This document shows, in pieces, positions 1-9,627 of a stretch of DNA of 17,043 bases. The stretch comes from Carex sylvatica (taxonomy: Eukaryota > Streptophyta > Magnoliopsida > Poales > Cyperaceae), in the NCBI GenBank assembly GCA_964058845.1, contig CAXKVR010000915.1, forward strand, positions 1 to 17,043. The letters are read 5' to 3'. The notes under the pieces were generated by a model that made no database searches, had not been told where the DNA came from, and saw nothing but the letters and a program-made list of their open reading frames with translations. Position numbers and translations under genes: made by a program. Position 1 is the first letter of the stretch, and each line of letters starts with the position of its first letter.

Positions 1-65
1 AATACGCGGAATCTATAATTCACTAACCGTTTTTTTTTTAATATACCATCTTTAAAAAGATGAAT

Positions 66-251
66 AAATCATTTAACTCTATTTTTTTTTTAATTCTATA
101 TTTATCAGGATCGCAGTTTAAAGTTGTATTACAACCCTTACTACACTAATACAATAAGTGTGATATTAAATGCATTGTTGGTACCGCAATTTCTAACTAC
201 AGTCCTGATTATAAATATAATATTTTTAAGAAAATAGAGTTAAATGGATTT
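66..251. repeat. Imperfect fold-back repeat (MITE-like), ~186 bp
   Basis: The left arm, starting AAATCATTTAACTCTATTTT at 66, is an imperfect reverse complement of the right arm ending ATAGAGTTAAATGGATTT at 251. TATTTATCAGGA (about 100-111) matches TCCTGATTATAAATA (203-217). Pairing continues weakly inward to a small central ACACT/AGTGT stem (143-147 and 157-161), so the whole unit folds on itself about position 155-158. This is the shape of a small non-autonomous DNA transposon or of a hairpin RNA precursor. No clear target duplication could be defined. Confidence 0.55.
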
Positions 252-1057
252 TCCGGATCTACTAACTGGCTATTTTTCACATACATTAATTAGTACCATG
301 GTTTTAAATAGCATTATTTTTTAATTTACATAATGACACGATAAATACTATTTAAACCTCTAATTATTACAGACAATTCTTATACAACATCAATATATGA
401 TATCCAACATTTTATATAATAATCTTACATTTTATTTTTTAGTCTGTATCGCTATTATCTTCTTGCAGGAGCGAAAGCCAGCAAAATGAATAATGAGGTC
501 AATTAATGTCTATTTTTTTATAAAAAAATTGTATTTATTTTTTATAATTTTAAATAAAATATAATAAGTATTATAAATTAATATCATTATTATCATAATT
601 TTTTATATAATTGAATCTTCGTTCACATTTGATCTCTATATTTTGAAAGTCTAATTTTGTTTCTATTTTGTTGTATATTTTGAGTGAAGTGGACAATATT
701 TGAACCGTCTAATTGATATATATACAGTTTGTAACGAATATAAGTTAACTTTTCATTATTCGAAACAAATAGTTAATTAAAATACTGTCTTTCTGATTAA
801 GATATTTGAAGGTGATCTTAAGTCCAATTTGTAAGTATCGATCTCATCATGAGATGCCGGTGATCAATGATTATTCTGTATTATTTGTATGCTAATTAAT
901 TAATTAATTGTGCTAGTTCAAAGAATCCAGCTCAATGATTAATTAATCTAATCCAACAGTTTTCAATCAGACAAATTGAATGACCATCTTACAAATCTTT
1001 GTCACATTATGACATTAATGATATTTAATTGGATCAACTTCTCGGATGCTTGGTTGC
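252..1057. other. AT-rich intergenic DNA, no gene seen
   Basis: No coding domain or RNA gene is recognisable. Minor features are a 15-bp palindrome (ATCTCAT, C, ATGAGAT at 841-855) and a TAAT tandem run at 893-909. Confidence 0.6.
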
Positions 1058-1426
1058 TTGACCGTGAAAACAGATTTAAACGCGGGTTAGCATTTTGACC
1101 GCGTTATAATTATATTTATAGTTGAAAATTGAAATTAAATGAATCTCGCCTCGCCTCGTACACTGTATCTCATTCATTCTGGCTTTGCTTCTCTTCCCAG
1201 TTCCCACTGGTGCCGACTTTCTCTCCTATTACTTAGCCGCATTGCATTGTCTTGTCGTCTATTTCTTTTCAATTTTTTACTGCTTACACATTTAATCTAG
1301 AAAATCAATCACACAAGTAGAATCCAACATCTAAACAGTTGGAAAATAAATAAATAAAGAAATATACTAAACTAAACTTTCATTTCCAGTGTCGACTGTC
1401 GAGACAATCAGGTACAGGGTAGTCAA
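1058..1426 (+). promoter_or_regulatory. Candidate cis-elements upstream of the ERF gene
   Basis: TTGACC W-box cores lie at 1058-1063 and 1095-1100, and a reverse-strand TTGACT core at 1421-1426. A GCCGAC DRE/CRT core is at 1212-1217, about 520 bp before the ATG. These would suit control by WRKY and DREB/CBF factors. Each site is only 6 bp, so chance occurrence is possible; the two TTGACC copies 37 bp apart are the better case. Confidence 0.3.
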
Positions 1427-1594
1427 CAAAGACCGTTCCAGTGGGACCCCCCAAAATTTATTTATTTTTCTCATGGCAGTGGCAGGGTTGGCCCAGGAAA
1501 ATCTCCAATGGAATACAGAGAGAGTCTGATCTACGTCCCATGCATGGGTCCCACTCCAAATTTCATACAGAGAGAGTTCGTATCACCAACACAG

Positions 1595-1732
1595 TATAAA
1601 TTGCTTCCCCCCTCTTCCCCTGCTCTCACAGTTTCAACCCTTCTTTCCATCTGCTCTATAATCTATATACATCTATTTCTCATTCATACAACCATAAATC
1701 AGTCTCTCTTTTTGTCTCCCTCTCTCTGTTTC
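1595..1732 (+). promoter_or_regulatory. Core promoter and 5' leader of the ERF gene
   Basis: TATAAA lies at 1595-1600, 133 bp before the ATG. The stretch after it is pyrimidine-rich, as in many plant leaders, and has no ATG until 1733, so translation from 1733 is uncomplicated. The start site would be expected around 1625-1635, giving a leader of about 100 nt; this is inferred from normal TATA spacing. The ATG context (TTTCATGGCG) has G at +4 but no purine at -3. Confidence 0.6.
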
Positions 1733-2351
1733 ATGGCGAAGCCGCAGCAACGGTACCGTGGAGTACGACAACGCCATTGGGGCTCATGGGTCTCTGAAAT
1801 CCGCCACCCTCTCCTGTAACATTCCCTTTTTTTTCTTTTTCTTTTTCTTTTTCTTTTTAATTGATATTATATATGCCAGATGATCAATCAATCGATTTGC
1901 AAAACTTGTGTATGGATTGTTGATTAACATTTGGTTTTATTTTTATTTGTTCAGAAAGACTAGAATATGGTTGGGAACATTTGAGACAGCCGAGGATGCA
2001 GCTCGGGCATATGACGAGGCCGCTCGTATAATGTGTGGTCCAAGAGCAAGAACAAACTTTGTGTATGATCCAAACATGCCTCCCTCGGCAAATTGCACCT
2101 ACTTGTCAGCTGCCCTGACTGCGAAATTGCACCGATTCAATATGGCCTCTGCACAAGTGACCGCACAACCGGTGCAACAGAGTAATGTGGCAAGTCCCAC
2201 AAGGCCTGCGGCGGCCGTACCGACCATGGTGGTAAAACAGGAAGGTTGTGTGGGAGAAGTTGGGTATGGTTATCTCGAGGAGGATCATGTTGAACAGATG
2301 ATAGAAGAATTGCTAGATTCCAATTTTTCAATGGAGTTATGCTGCAATTGA
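1733..2351 (+). CDS. ERF003-like AP2/ERF transcription factor (group V), two exons
   Basis: Coding exons are 1733-1815 and 1955-2351, giving 159 residues. The joined protein begins [19 protein letters not shown] and carries one AP2/ERF DNA-binding domain at about residues 8-65. Visible landmarks are RGVR (9-12), [10 protein letters not shown] (15-24), [16 protein letters not shown] (33-48) and RTNF (60-63). A linker follows, then an acidic tail with [13 protein letters not shown] near the C-terminus, a tail typical of ERF group V (Arabidopsis ERF003 and, more distantly, WIN/SHN). By family knowledge it is a nuclear regulator binding GCC-box or DRE-like promoter sites; WIN/SHN relatives control cuticle genes, but the target here is not shown. 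Arabidopsis ERF003 is slightly longer, and this protein appears complete. The start is the first ATG downstream of the TATA box. The GT-AG intron sits just after HPLL, the usual group V position, which supports the model. No neighbouring gene is evident. Confidence 0.93.
1816..1954 (+). other. Intron of the ERF gene (139 bp, GT-AG, phase 2)
   Basis: The donor is GTAACA directly after the CT of a Leu codon, and the acceptor is TTGTTCAG before AAAGACTAG. Splicing rebuilds the Leu codon as CT+A and joins HPLL to KTRIWLGTF without loss of conserved residues. The intron contains a short CTTTTT hexamer microsatellite (1835-1858). If retained, translation ends at the TAA at 1817-1819 after 28 residues, removing most of the DNA-binding domain. 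Confidence 0.92.
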
Positions 2352-3950
2352 AAATTGATCATGATAGAAGAATATATTGTTCTCATATTGGGATATTTAA
2401 TTAGTTTGCTGAAGGCTTCTGTTTCGAATTCTCGGTCTCCATTTCACACTTGCATGCATGCATGCATGGAGCAAGAAATTTGCCTCTTGAAAATATCAAC
2501 AGTAGCATATCTTGGAAACTTCAATATTGATGAGTTTGCTTGATAGATTGAGCATATTAATTTCTCACAAAACAAGCGGCGTCATTATTGGATTTTTCCT
2601 TGAAGCTATATACTGACATTTTCAGAGGATTTCTCAGCTATATATATATATATGTATAGTATATTATTATATAGTAGCTAGCTAGCCTAGCTAGATTTAT
2701 TATTACATCACCATAGATTGAGGATTTTGTCTTATTACCAGTTAAAGCATGCATGTAAGGAAGCAAATTAAGTTGTTGATGGAATCTTGGCCTATTTCAC
2801 AATGGACAGGCTACTCCAAAATCCAAATCCAATCCATTGAAGCCTCAAACAGGCCAGCCATTTAACATTAATTAGTTTAGTTTAGTTTAGTTTAGTTTAG
2901 TTTTTCCTTCTTTTATTTATTTTTTATTATTTATTTTGTAATTCTGTGCCGCAGAAGTGTGTTTTTAATTCACCATGCTTGGGCTTTATAGTAATAAATA
3001 GCTGCTAAGCTAATATACAATATAATATGTGTTTTGAAGTAGCATTTCAAACATCTATCATACAGCTTTCGTTGTGTCTCCTGAAATATATATTCTCCTG
3101 GAAATGAATTGAATGAGAGAGTAGTAGAAAATTAATTAACCAGAATCCTGTGGTAGAATTAGATGCGGTATGAAAGGAAATAGACGTAATGTCTGCTCGA
3201 GGTGGAGGGGTGGGTCCTAGATTGCATCTGCATCTGCATCTATTGAGAATTTGAGATGAGTGAAAGGAAAGGAACTAATTATTCATTATGGCATGTGCGC
3301 TCACATGACAAACGTCTATCAAAATATCAAAAGGCAACTGCCAGTATATAAAGTACAAACAGAAGAGTACGTGTTTGTGCGGCCTAATTCATTAGAGGCT
3401 TTTGTGTTCTCTTTGAAAGGCCAGGCTGTGTGAACTGTCAAGTGGGTCAAATTGGGTCCGAATAATTTGGAGCCTGATGGCACCAATAATATGTACATGT
3501 TATAATTGATTGTCGCAATTTTTTATTATAAGCACAGGATATTGGAGAATTTAGGAATTATTTGTAATAATGACAGAAAAGAAACAAAACACTGTTGCAG
3601 TAGGTTGTATCAAATTATTCGCTGAGAACATTGTGTATGTAAAAAATTATTCCTTTTGGTCCACATCAAACCATCAAAGGATCATTGAAAGCACAAAATG
3701 TTGGCCCCGCTTGTCACAAGGTCTTCATCGATGGTTATTATATCATTGATTTTGATACTCTGAAACTGAAAAGATGATGGTCCTTTAAACATAGCAAACA
3801 TGATGAACTGTTGCCTGTTGGTCTCCGACCATGTGTCATTTCAAGTATTGCTTCAAAATAAGTGGGAATGTACTAACGTTAGTTCAAATATGTAGATTTA
3901 GTAAGGCTAAGCCAACACACGGTGATAAGTCTAGCGCAGACGATGATAGA
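2352..3950. other. ERF downstream region with simple repeats, no further gene
   Basis: The first few hundred bases should hold the ERF 3' UTR, but no clear AATAAA signal lies close to the stop, so the transcript end cannot be placed. Simple repeats are TGCA units (2451-2468), a TA run (2639-2653), TAGC-rich DNA (2675-2694), TTTAG x5 (2876-2900) and GCATCT x3 (3224-3241). Short open frames here have no recognisable domain. Confidence 0.55.
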
Positions 3951-3960
3951 TTTTCTTTTT

Positions 3961-4002
3961 CTCTTTCTCTTTCTCTTTCTCTTTCTCTTTCTCTTTCTCT
4001 TT
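3961..4002 (+). repeat. (CTCTTT)7 hexanucleotide microsatellite
   Basis: Seven uninterrupted CTCTTT units are present, preceded by a degenerate TTTTCTTTTT. An open frame running through it (3831-4040) gets its Ser-Leu-rich stretch purely from the repeat. Confidence 0.95.
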
Positions 4003-4979
4003 TTAAGGAGAGATGCATGTTAATTCTCGTAAGAAAATAAATATCAAAGTTGACACAAGTTTTTTTTCAAAAAATAAAAAATAAAATAAAGAAAGAAAGC
4101 TAAGATAACAAAAATCAAATCATAATGGCATAAACGACCCATGCCAAGACTACAAGTAAATCCATTTATTATTCATTTCAACTCTTCATTGGTACTACTA
4201 CCAAAATGCCTTTTATGTAAACAACTAAATAATCATCTCCATTATTATATTAAGCACATAGATACCCTGATCTGTCAACAATTGTGATTAAAAGTCAAAA
4301 TTTCATATTGAATATTATTTCTCTGATTAATTTTTTTATTTATATCTTTTTTATATTTTTTTACATGTAAAAGTTTAAATTTTTTTAGACACGTACTGAT
4401 AGTTACATCATCATTCTTTGGTCTCCTCCATTCATTCCATATAAGTGGCATCATCATATATATTCATTCTGATTTTTCATTACAGCAGTCGCATGAAATC
4501 TCAAATTGTGTTACATGTGATTCCCTCATATTTCTATTCTAATTCTCATTATTCCTGATTTGAAATTATTTGCTGACATGTCCATCAACCATAACAATAA
4601 AAAAAAAAATCATTTTGTATGATTTTTTTTATAATATATCTTTATTGTAGGGTATAAGCACAATACTAATAATTTTATTAATCATTTTCTTATCTCTTCC
4701 AGCATTAAATGTAAGCCTCATTTATAAGCAAATATTTTTATATGAAGATTTATATAATTCTTCTACGATTTACCATCTTACCTTGCTCGCCAACGAAATG
4801 AAAAAAATTAGTGTCCTAGAGCAAACTGAAATTTGTTTTTGATATGAATTGTAGATGATTGACGAGAGTTAATTAGTAGTCTAGAAGTTGTATTACTTGT
4901 GATTTATCTACGATTTTAGATTGAGTGGCAACTATACTATAAAAGTAATGAACTTTAAAGTATTCATAGCCAAAGTAAT
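4003..4979. other. AT-rich intergenic DNA, nothing recognised
   Basis: Poly-A and poly-T runs dominate. No coding domain, RNA gene or well-formed repeat was identified on either strand. Confidence 0.55.
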
Positions 4980-6000
4980 CATCAGGGAACAATGATTGCA
5001 CTCAAGGCTAGTGTGACGATTGAATGTTGTGATTTAAGCTTACGGATCAACTCGGACTTATTGTCGGTTCAATGTCACAGATGCATATAAATGTCTATAT
5101 GACATCGGATTTGACCATGCGTGAACATCATTGTGGATTCTGTGTTTTTTCATTGATGGTTCACGGCGTTGTTATCTTAAGTATGAGATATATGGTATGC
5201 CTGCTTAAGGAATGTGCATTAGTGGTTTATGTCCAACGCTCTCTGTAAAAATGGGTCATTCAGACATATTATCTGTGTACAGCACTTACGTTGGGTACGT
5301 TGGGTATGACGCCTGCATCCTGGTGTATGCGGTAAACTATGATATCCCTGGGCCCCTTGATAGAGATTATATTATATGTGCACAGCCTGATTGACTAGCT
5401 GCAATCAGGTATTATAATATAATACTCACGTGTCAAGAAACATAATCGATGATACAACGGTAATGACAAACATCATGTCTCGCGTTCATCATTGGATAGT
5501 CATGAGATATTGGAAACAACACAGACAGTGTTATGCATTGTCTGTATTGGATCTACGATGCTGTCTGGAAACATGTCGTCTGTATAATTGGATAGTCAAG
5601 GCATGTTACTATACGCTAACCTTGATTAACTGAAAACTAGCTGTTCCAGATTGCCAATATAATACAGATCCAAACCGGTCACACCTCCAAGGTCACTGGT
5701 CGAGATGTCATACGAGTTTATGACACCGTGCATATATGTTGGAGACAACATGCATAGTGAATTATATAATACGAGTTATTAGATTGTTCAACACTATGAG
5801 AGATATGAAGACATGATCAAAGTAAATTTGTAACTAGTTGTACGCCTGTACAAATTATGTTTTAATTATATGAGGTGTATTAATCCTGCTATTTTGGTGA
5901 ATTAAAGTGTGCCAAATGATAGAAGATTAATAGACGAGCGCGTGGATATGTGGAACGCGTGAAACAGACTTGTAGATCAAAAGATATGGCTTAAAAAAGG
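4980..6000. other. Unclassified, less AT-rich DNA, possibly a repeat relic
   Basis: Base composition is more balanced than in the flanks, but all frames are short and carry no known domain. Small structures are a perfect 8-bp inverted repeat CCTGATTG/CAATCAGG (5386-5393 and 5402-5409), a tandem ACGTTGGGT pair near 5288-5305, and an 11-bp direct repeat TTGGATAGTCA at 5492 and 5588. Its texture resembles decayed transposable-element DNA, but I cannot assign a family. Confidence 0.35.
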
Positions 6001-7142
6001 AAGGTTGACGAAAGTCAAACTTGGTCAACTTCGAGATTGACCAAAGGATAAGAATTTTGCTGACCTGGTCAACATTATGAAGAGATGAGAGTTTGTTTGG
6101 AGGGCAAGTCACTAGTGGGGGCCATAAGGGAAGCATTGGATTCCATTTGAATTATATTTAAATGAACTCATGGTGCATACACCACTTTTGAATGATATTA
6201 CTTTTGTACCCCTTTTAATTAATGCACGCTTCTAATTAATTGGAGGGTAATCTTTCATGTTTATTTAAACACATGATCCCTCCATTCAAGTCATGTCAAT
6301 TTCATTTTAGCAAGATCTAATTAAAGAGAAGATTTACTTTCTCTCTTTTTAATTATATCACTTGTTTGGATCTAATTCTCACTTTTTCATCTTTGATTCA
6401 TCTTTCTTGCAAAAGAGACGAAATGCTACAGTAATGGGCCGAGCTACAGTACTATGTCCTACAGCGTTTCTACAGTGATTTCAGCCAAGTAAAGAGATTC
6501 AACTCTCTTTTGATCGATGTTTCGACACTGCGTGGTTGATCGCCTTGAAGTCGAGCCGTATCAAGTCCGGATCAGATTTGATCCGTGTATGCCTCTATCT
6601 GATCCATGTTGATCGGATAAGAGGAGGGCCGAGCCACTCCACATGCCAACCGCTGGCCATGTCGCCGCCACGGGTCTCCACGCGCCAAGGCCGATTCGGA
6701 TCGACTTGATCCGATCGGATCCGAGCCCGAAGCTGAGCCGCGCCACCACGCCTTGGCCGAGCTCCTCGGGCTGAGCCTCCACCTTATCCGGATCTAGGCC
6801 AAGTCGCCTAGGCCGTGCGCCGCCATCTGCCATCGATCCTCCAAGCCGAGTGGATCGGGTCCGACGGTTCTGCTTCTTCTAGATCGATTTTGATTTGATC
6901 TATTTGAGGTGATGCAATCTAATCCTTGTTTAGATTCGGATTTATGGATGCGCCTCCTCATGTGGTCGAGCGCCTTGTGTCGCCGCCACATCATCTCGCC
7001 GAGCTTGATCTCTCTCTCTCCTTCTTGCATGAAATTGATCTAGACTCGTTGGATCTAGATTTTGATCTCTTCTTATCTCCTCGATTCGAGTTGAGATTTG
7101 AATTATCAAGAAGCTTATGAGATTGTGTTGATGCGCTATGCG
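6001..7142. repeat. Probable decayed retroelement or LTR-like DNA hosting the copia insertion
   Basis: This stretch has the mixed make-up often seen in plant LTRs: a TTGAC cluster (6005-6072), a 44-bp imperfect palindrome (6241-6284), four CTACAG units (6426-6475), a GC-rich GATC-dense block (about 6510-6905) and CT-rich DNA (7008-7080). No coding domain, PBS or defined end was found, so the assignment rests on general resemblance only. The copia element was inserted at its right edge, at 7143-7147. Confidence 0.3.
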
Positions 7143-7147
7143 AATAC
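7143..7147. repeat. Target-site duplication, left copy (AATAC)
   Basis: AATAC immediately precedes the TGTTGG of the left LTR and is repeated exactly after the right LTR. Five bp is the usual copia duplication length. Confidence 0.95.
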
Positions 7148-7947
7148 TGTTGGATTTATTACCAACCTCGTTGGATTTAATGCCAACATTGAGCATATAT
7201 GTAATCTAATTATGCATTGTTTACTGTCATATATGGTTGTCAATTAAAGTGATCAAATAAAGAAATAGACAATCAATATATTCATTAGGATATGGTCCAC
7301 AAATGTGTAGAACAATTTAGGCAAATATCAAATCATTGATGGACTGATTCTGAAATTTGCAATTAAGGAAAAACCGATTCTCTAGCTGCTGCACGGATTT
7401 TGATGCAATGGCACGTTTTTTGATGCACGTTTTTTTTAAAGTTGGCATGTGGCCAGAAAATCGGTTTAGGGTTAGGGTTTGGCAATATGTCTACCCCTCA
7501 TCTCTATAAATAGGTTGGTCCCCAAAGCACAAGAATATATGAAAAGTTGCAGAATTCTCTAGCCGTCATCTAGTAATTCTGTAGCCTTCTCTACTTCTCC
7601 CCATTAAAGAATAGAGATGTGAGATCATTAAGAAATTGTGAACACGATCTCACAAGGGCAGTCTTGTAGCTTTGGAAGGCTTCATCCTATCACTAAGGAG
7701 GCCGTCGACGCTTCAACCTCTACATCTGTACGAAGGTTTTCTTGCCGCTGTCTCACACAAGTTCATCAACCGCTTTTGAGAGAAGCTTAACGCAAACACA
7801 CTAATGGAATCAGGTATTGCGTCTGCTCCCTAAGAATTGATGAATTTTGCATGATGGCCATTTTGGCATAGGTAGATCAATAGTGGCATATTGAATTGAA
7901 CTGTTTATGTGGTTGAATTGTTTTAGTGTAACAATAAAGTTCCAACA
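7148..7947 (+). repeat. 5' LTR of the copia element (800 bp)
   Basis: It matches 11390-12188 across its length. Differences are A at 7408 against G at 11650, G at 7658 against A at 11900, G at 7678 against T at 11920, and C7878 missing from the right copy. A TATA box (7505-7512) and an adjacent telo-box-like motif lie mid-LTR. An AATAAA is at 7933-7938, very close to the end. Confidence 0.97.
7465..7512 (+). promoter_or_regulatory. LTR promoter: TATA box with adjacent telo-box-like motif
   Basis: TTTAGGGTTAGGGTTT (7465-7480) contains AAACCCTAA, the telo-box, on the reverse strand. TATAAATA follows at 7505-7512. The same pair occurs in the right LTR at 11707-11722 and 11747-11754. Transcription of the element should begin roughly 30 bp after the TATA box. 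Confidence 0.6.
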
Positions 7948-7949
7948 AG

Positions 7950-7961
7950 TGGTATCAGAGC
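7950..7961 (+). promoter_or_regulatory. Primer binding site (initiator Met-tRNA type)
   Basis: TGGTATCAGAGC lies two bases after the left LTR. It is complementary to the 3' end of plant initiator Met-tRNA and is the usual copia first-strand priming site. It is intact here, as expected for an element still able to be reverse transcribed. Confidence 0.95.
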
Positions 7962-9093
7962 CACTCCTATGCCAATTTGGATTGTTTGTTTAGAATTGAT
8001 CTAAAGAATAAACAATTGATTGTTGATTTTTCAATTGCTTTGAAATTGTTTATTTTTTATTACTATGCTATCCGAGCAATAAATAAAAAAAAAAAAAATT
8101 ACCATGTTATAATCAATAATTTGGGTAATTTTATTACTAAATCAGAATATGCAATAATTATGGATTTATTGATTTATTTGATTCGGCTAGATATTCTGAT
8201 TTGTTGATTACTATATATGCATATTCTGAATTTATTGATTCGGCTGGATTATATGCTCAATACTTATTATCAAAGTTTTGGAATTATATTCGGATCAAAT
8301 TATGTTGAAATTTCTATTTTGATTATAACATAGTAAAGTGATTTTGTTAAACAATTTTTTTTTAAGTATTCCGCTGCTATTTTTAGACCACAACAGAGTA
8401 TGCAATAATTTGATTAGGGTAAAGTCAAATTTTGAAAACTGCAAATTATTGTGAAGCAATTAAATTTTTCTTTTGCGTTAGTTTGATTGCACATTTAGAT
8501 TATATAATTATGGTATAAATTATCGTTCTTTTAAAGGCAAAGGGATATGTAATTTGGATTTGAATTAATTGATTCCTAATTGTACCCAAAGGTACCTCTT
8601 TTGATGAGGTTAATTCAAATGCATTTTATGAAGGAAGTTAAGGTGCAATTAATGGATGTAATCATTATCGGCCCAAAGGAAGGTAATGGTTACAAAAATT
8701 ATTTGTGCAAGTGAGTAATAATAAAGTATAGTGATAATCAAAAATTTTACACATATGTCAACATTGTCGGCCCAAAGGAAGGCATGTTGTTCGGTATGTT
8801 CTAGGTTATCAGTACTTTATTATTGCGCAAAGTATCATAAGAAATTGACCCGTTACCCAAAGGTAGCCGCTTAATGGAAACTGATATTTTGGTTTTATGA
8901 TGATATTAAGACTCATAAAATATATGGTGATTTATTAAGACAAGTTGCAACACTATGAACGTAACAATGTCAAGGCAAGTCGGAATTTGAAGCGAATCCT
9001 AGTGATCCCTGACTTACCTGGGAACTTACCTGGTTGTGAAATTCAAATACGCTGTGACAATAAAGGATAATCATCAAATATTTTTTTAGCATT
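7962..9093 (+). other. Long leader of the copia element, no gag
   Basis: About 1.1 kb between the primer site and the first coding remnant has no Gag-like or zinc-knuckle sequence in any frame. It holds four CCCAAAGG units (8585, 8672, 8771, 8856). The first lies inside a small hairpin, GTACC-CAAA-GGTAC (8582-8595). An ATGGCC at 9094 could be the old polyprotein start, now abutting integrase-derived sequence because of a deletion; that is inference. Confidence 0.6.
8662..8822 (+). repeat. Internal leader module, copy A
   Basis: This segment of about 160 bp is bounded by two CGGCCCAAAGGAAGG units (8670-8684 and 8769-8783), with GTATAGTGAT and TTTTACA between them. It is clearly similar to 9628-9776, though with many substitutions and small indels. 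Confidence 0.75.
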
Positions 9094-9155
9094 ATGGCCT
9101 TTACTAGAATTTATAATTTAAAATTTAAAATTTCTGAATTAAGACTAAATCGTGA

Positions 9156-9617
9156 GTATGGGGATGTCCAGCTGAGGCAAGGCCTTACAAACCTGCCGAA
9201 AAGAAACTGGATGAAAGGACAATTAGTTGTTATTTTGTTGGGTATGCCGAGCGCTCAAGGGGTTATAAATTTTATAATCCTACATAACATAATGTATTTG
9301 AGATGAAAAATGCAAAATTTTTCGAGGATGTTAAGTTTGTGGGGGGTGAGAAAATAATTGATTTCAAAAGAAAATATGCAAATATTCCATTAGGTGTTGC
9401 GAGTTTTGTGGATATAGATCCGAGTTTTACTCAAAACATCATTACGGTCGAAATCATTATTGAAATTCAAACTCAACAAGATCCAGAGACGGGTGTAGGC
9501 CAGATTGTTTCAGACAATACTGGAAGCCCTCAAGAAAATTCAGAAGTGCCAATAAAGAAATACAAAGTTTGTCTTGTCACTAAAGATTTAAGAGACTTTC
9601 TATTTGATTTTATTTGA
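9156..9617 (+). pseudogene. Copia integrase C-terminal remnant
   Basis: The conserved frame reads VWGCPAEARPYKPAEKKLDE, then SCYFVGYAERSRGYKFYNP. This is the copia integrase C-terminal region, which normally follows the catalytic core and contacts DNA. A TAA at 9285-9287 interrupts it; the frame then continues as FEMKNAKFFEDVKF and onward to TGA at 9615. A TGA at 9153-9155 lies just upstream, where a small indel seems to have shifted the frame. The His-Cys zinc region and D,D,E catalytic core are missing. The last ~20 residues are too diverged to place. It cannot encode a working integrase. Confidence 0.85.
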
Positions 9618-9627
9618 TGAATGCAAG

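Noticed and set aside
1508..1732. In-frame upstream ATG that would extend the ERF protein by 75 residues
   Set aside because: It lies upstream of the TATA box at 1595. The extension is not like any ERF N-terminus, whereas [12 protein letters not shown] at 1733 matches the family start.
2106..2331. Reverse-strand open frames opposite ERF exon 2
   Set aside because: They are shadows of the conserved plus-strand coding sequence and have no domain of their own.
3831..4040. 69-codon frame with a Ser-Leu repeat
   Set aside because: The repeat is the translated CTCTTT microsatellite, and the rest has no recognisable features.
6561..7196. Overlapping reverse-strand frames in the GC-rich block
   Set aside because: They are long only because the block is GC-rich with few stops; composition is Arg/Gly-biased and no domain is seen.
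7465..7480. Interstitial telomere repeat
   Set aside because: Only about two TTTAGGG-like units are present, and they occur identically in both LTRs, so they belong to the LTR promoter and are not a chromosome-end relic.
7977..8207. 76-codon frame just after the copia primer site as a possible gag
   Set aside because: It is low-complexity Ile/Lys/Leu-rich, with no zinc knuckle and no Gag resemblance, and is interrupted by a poly-A tract.
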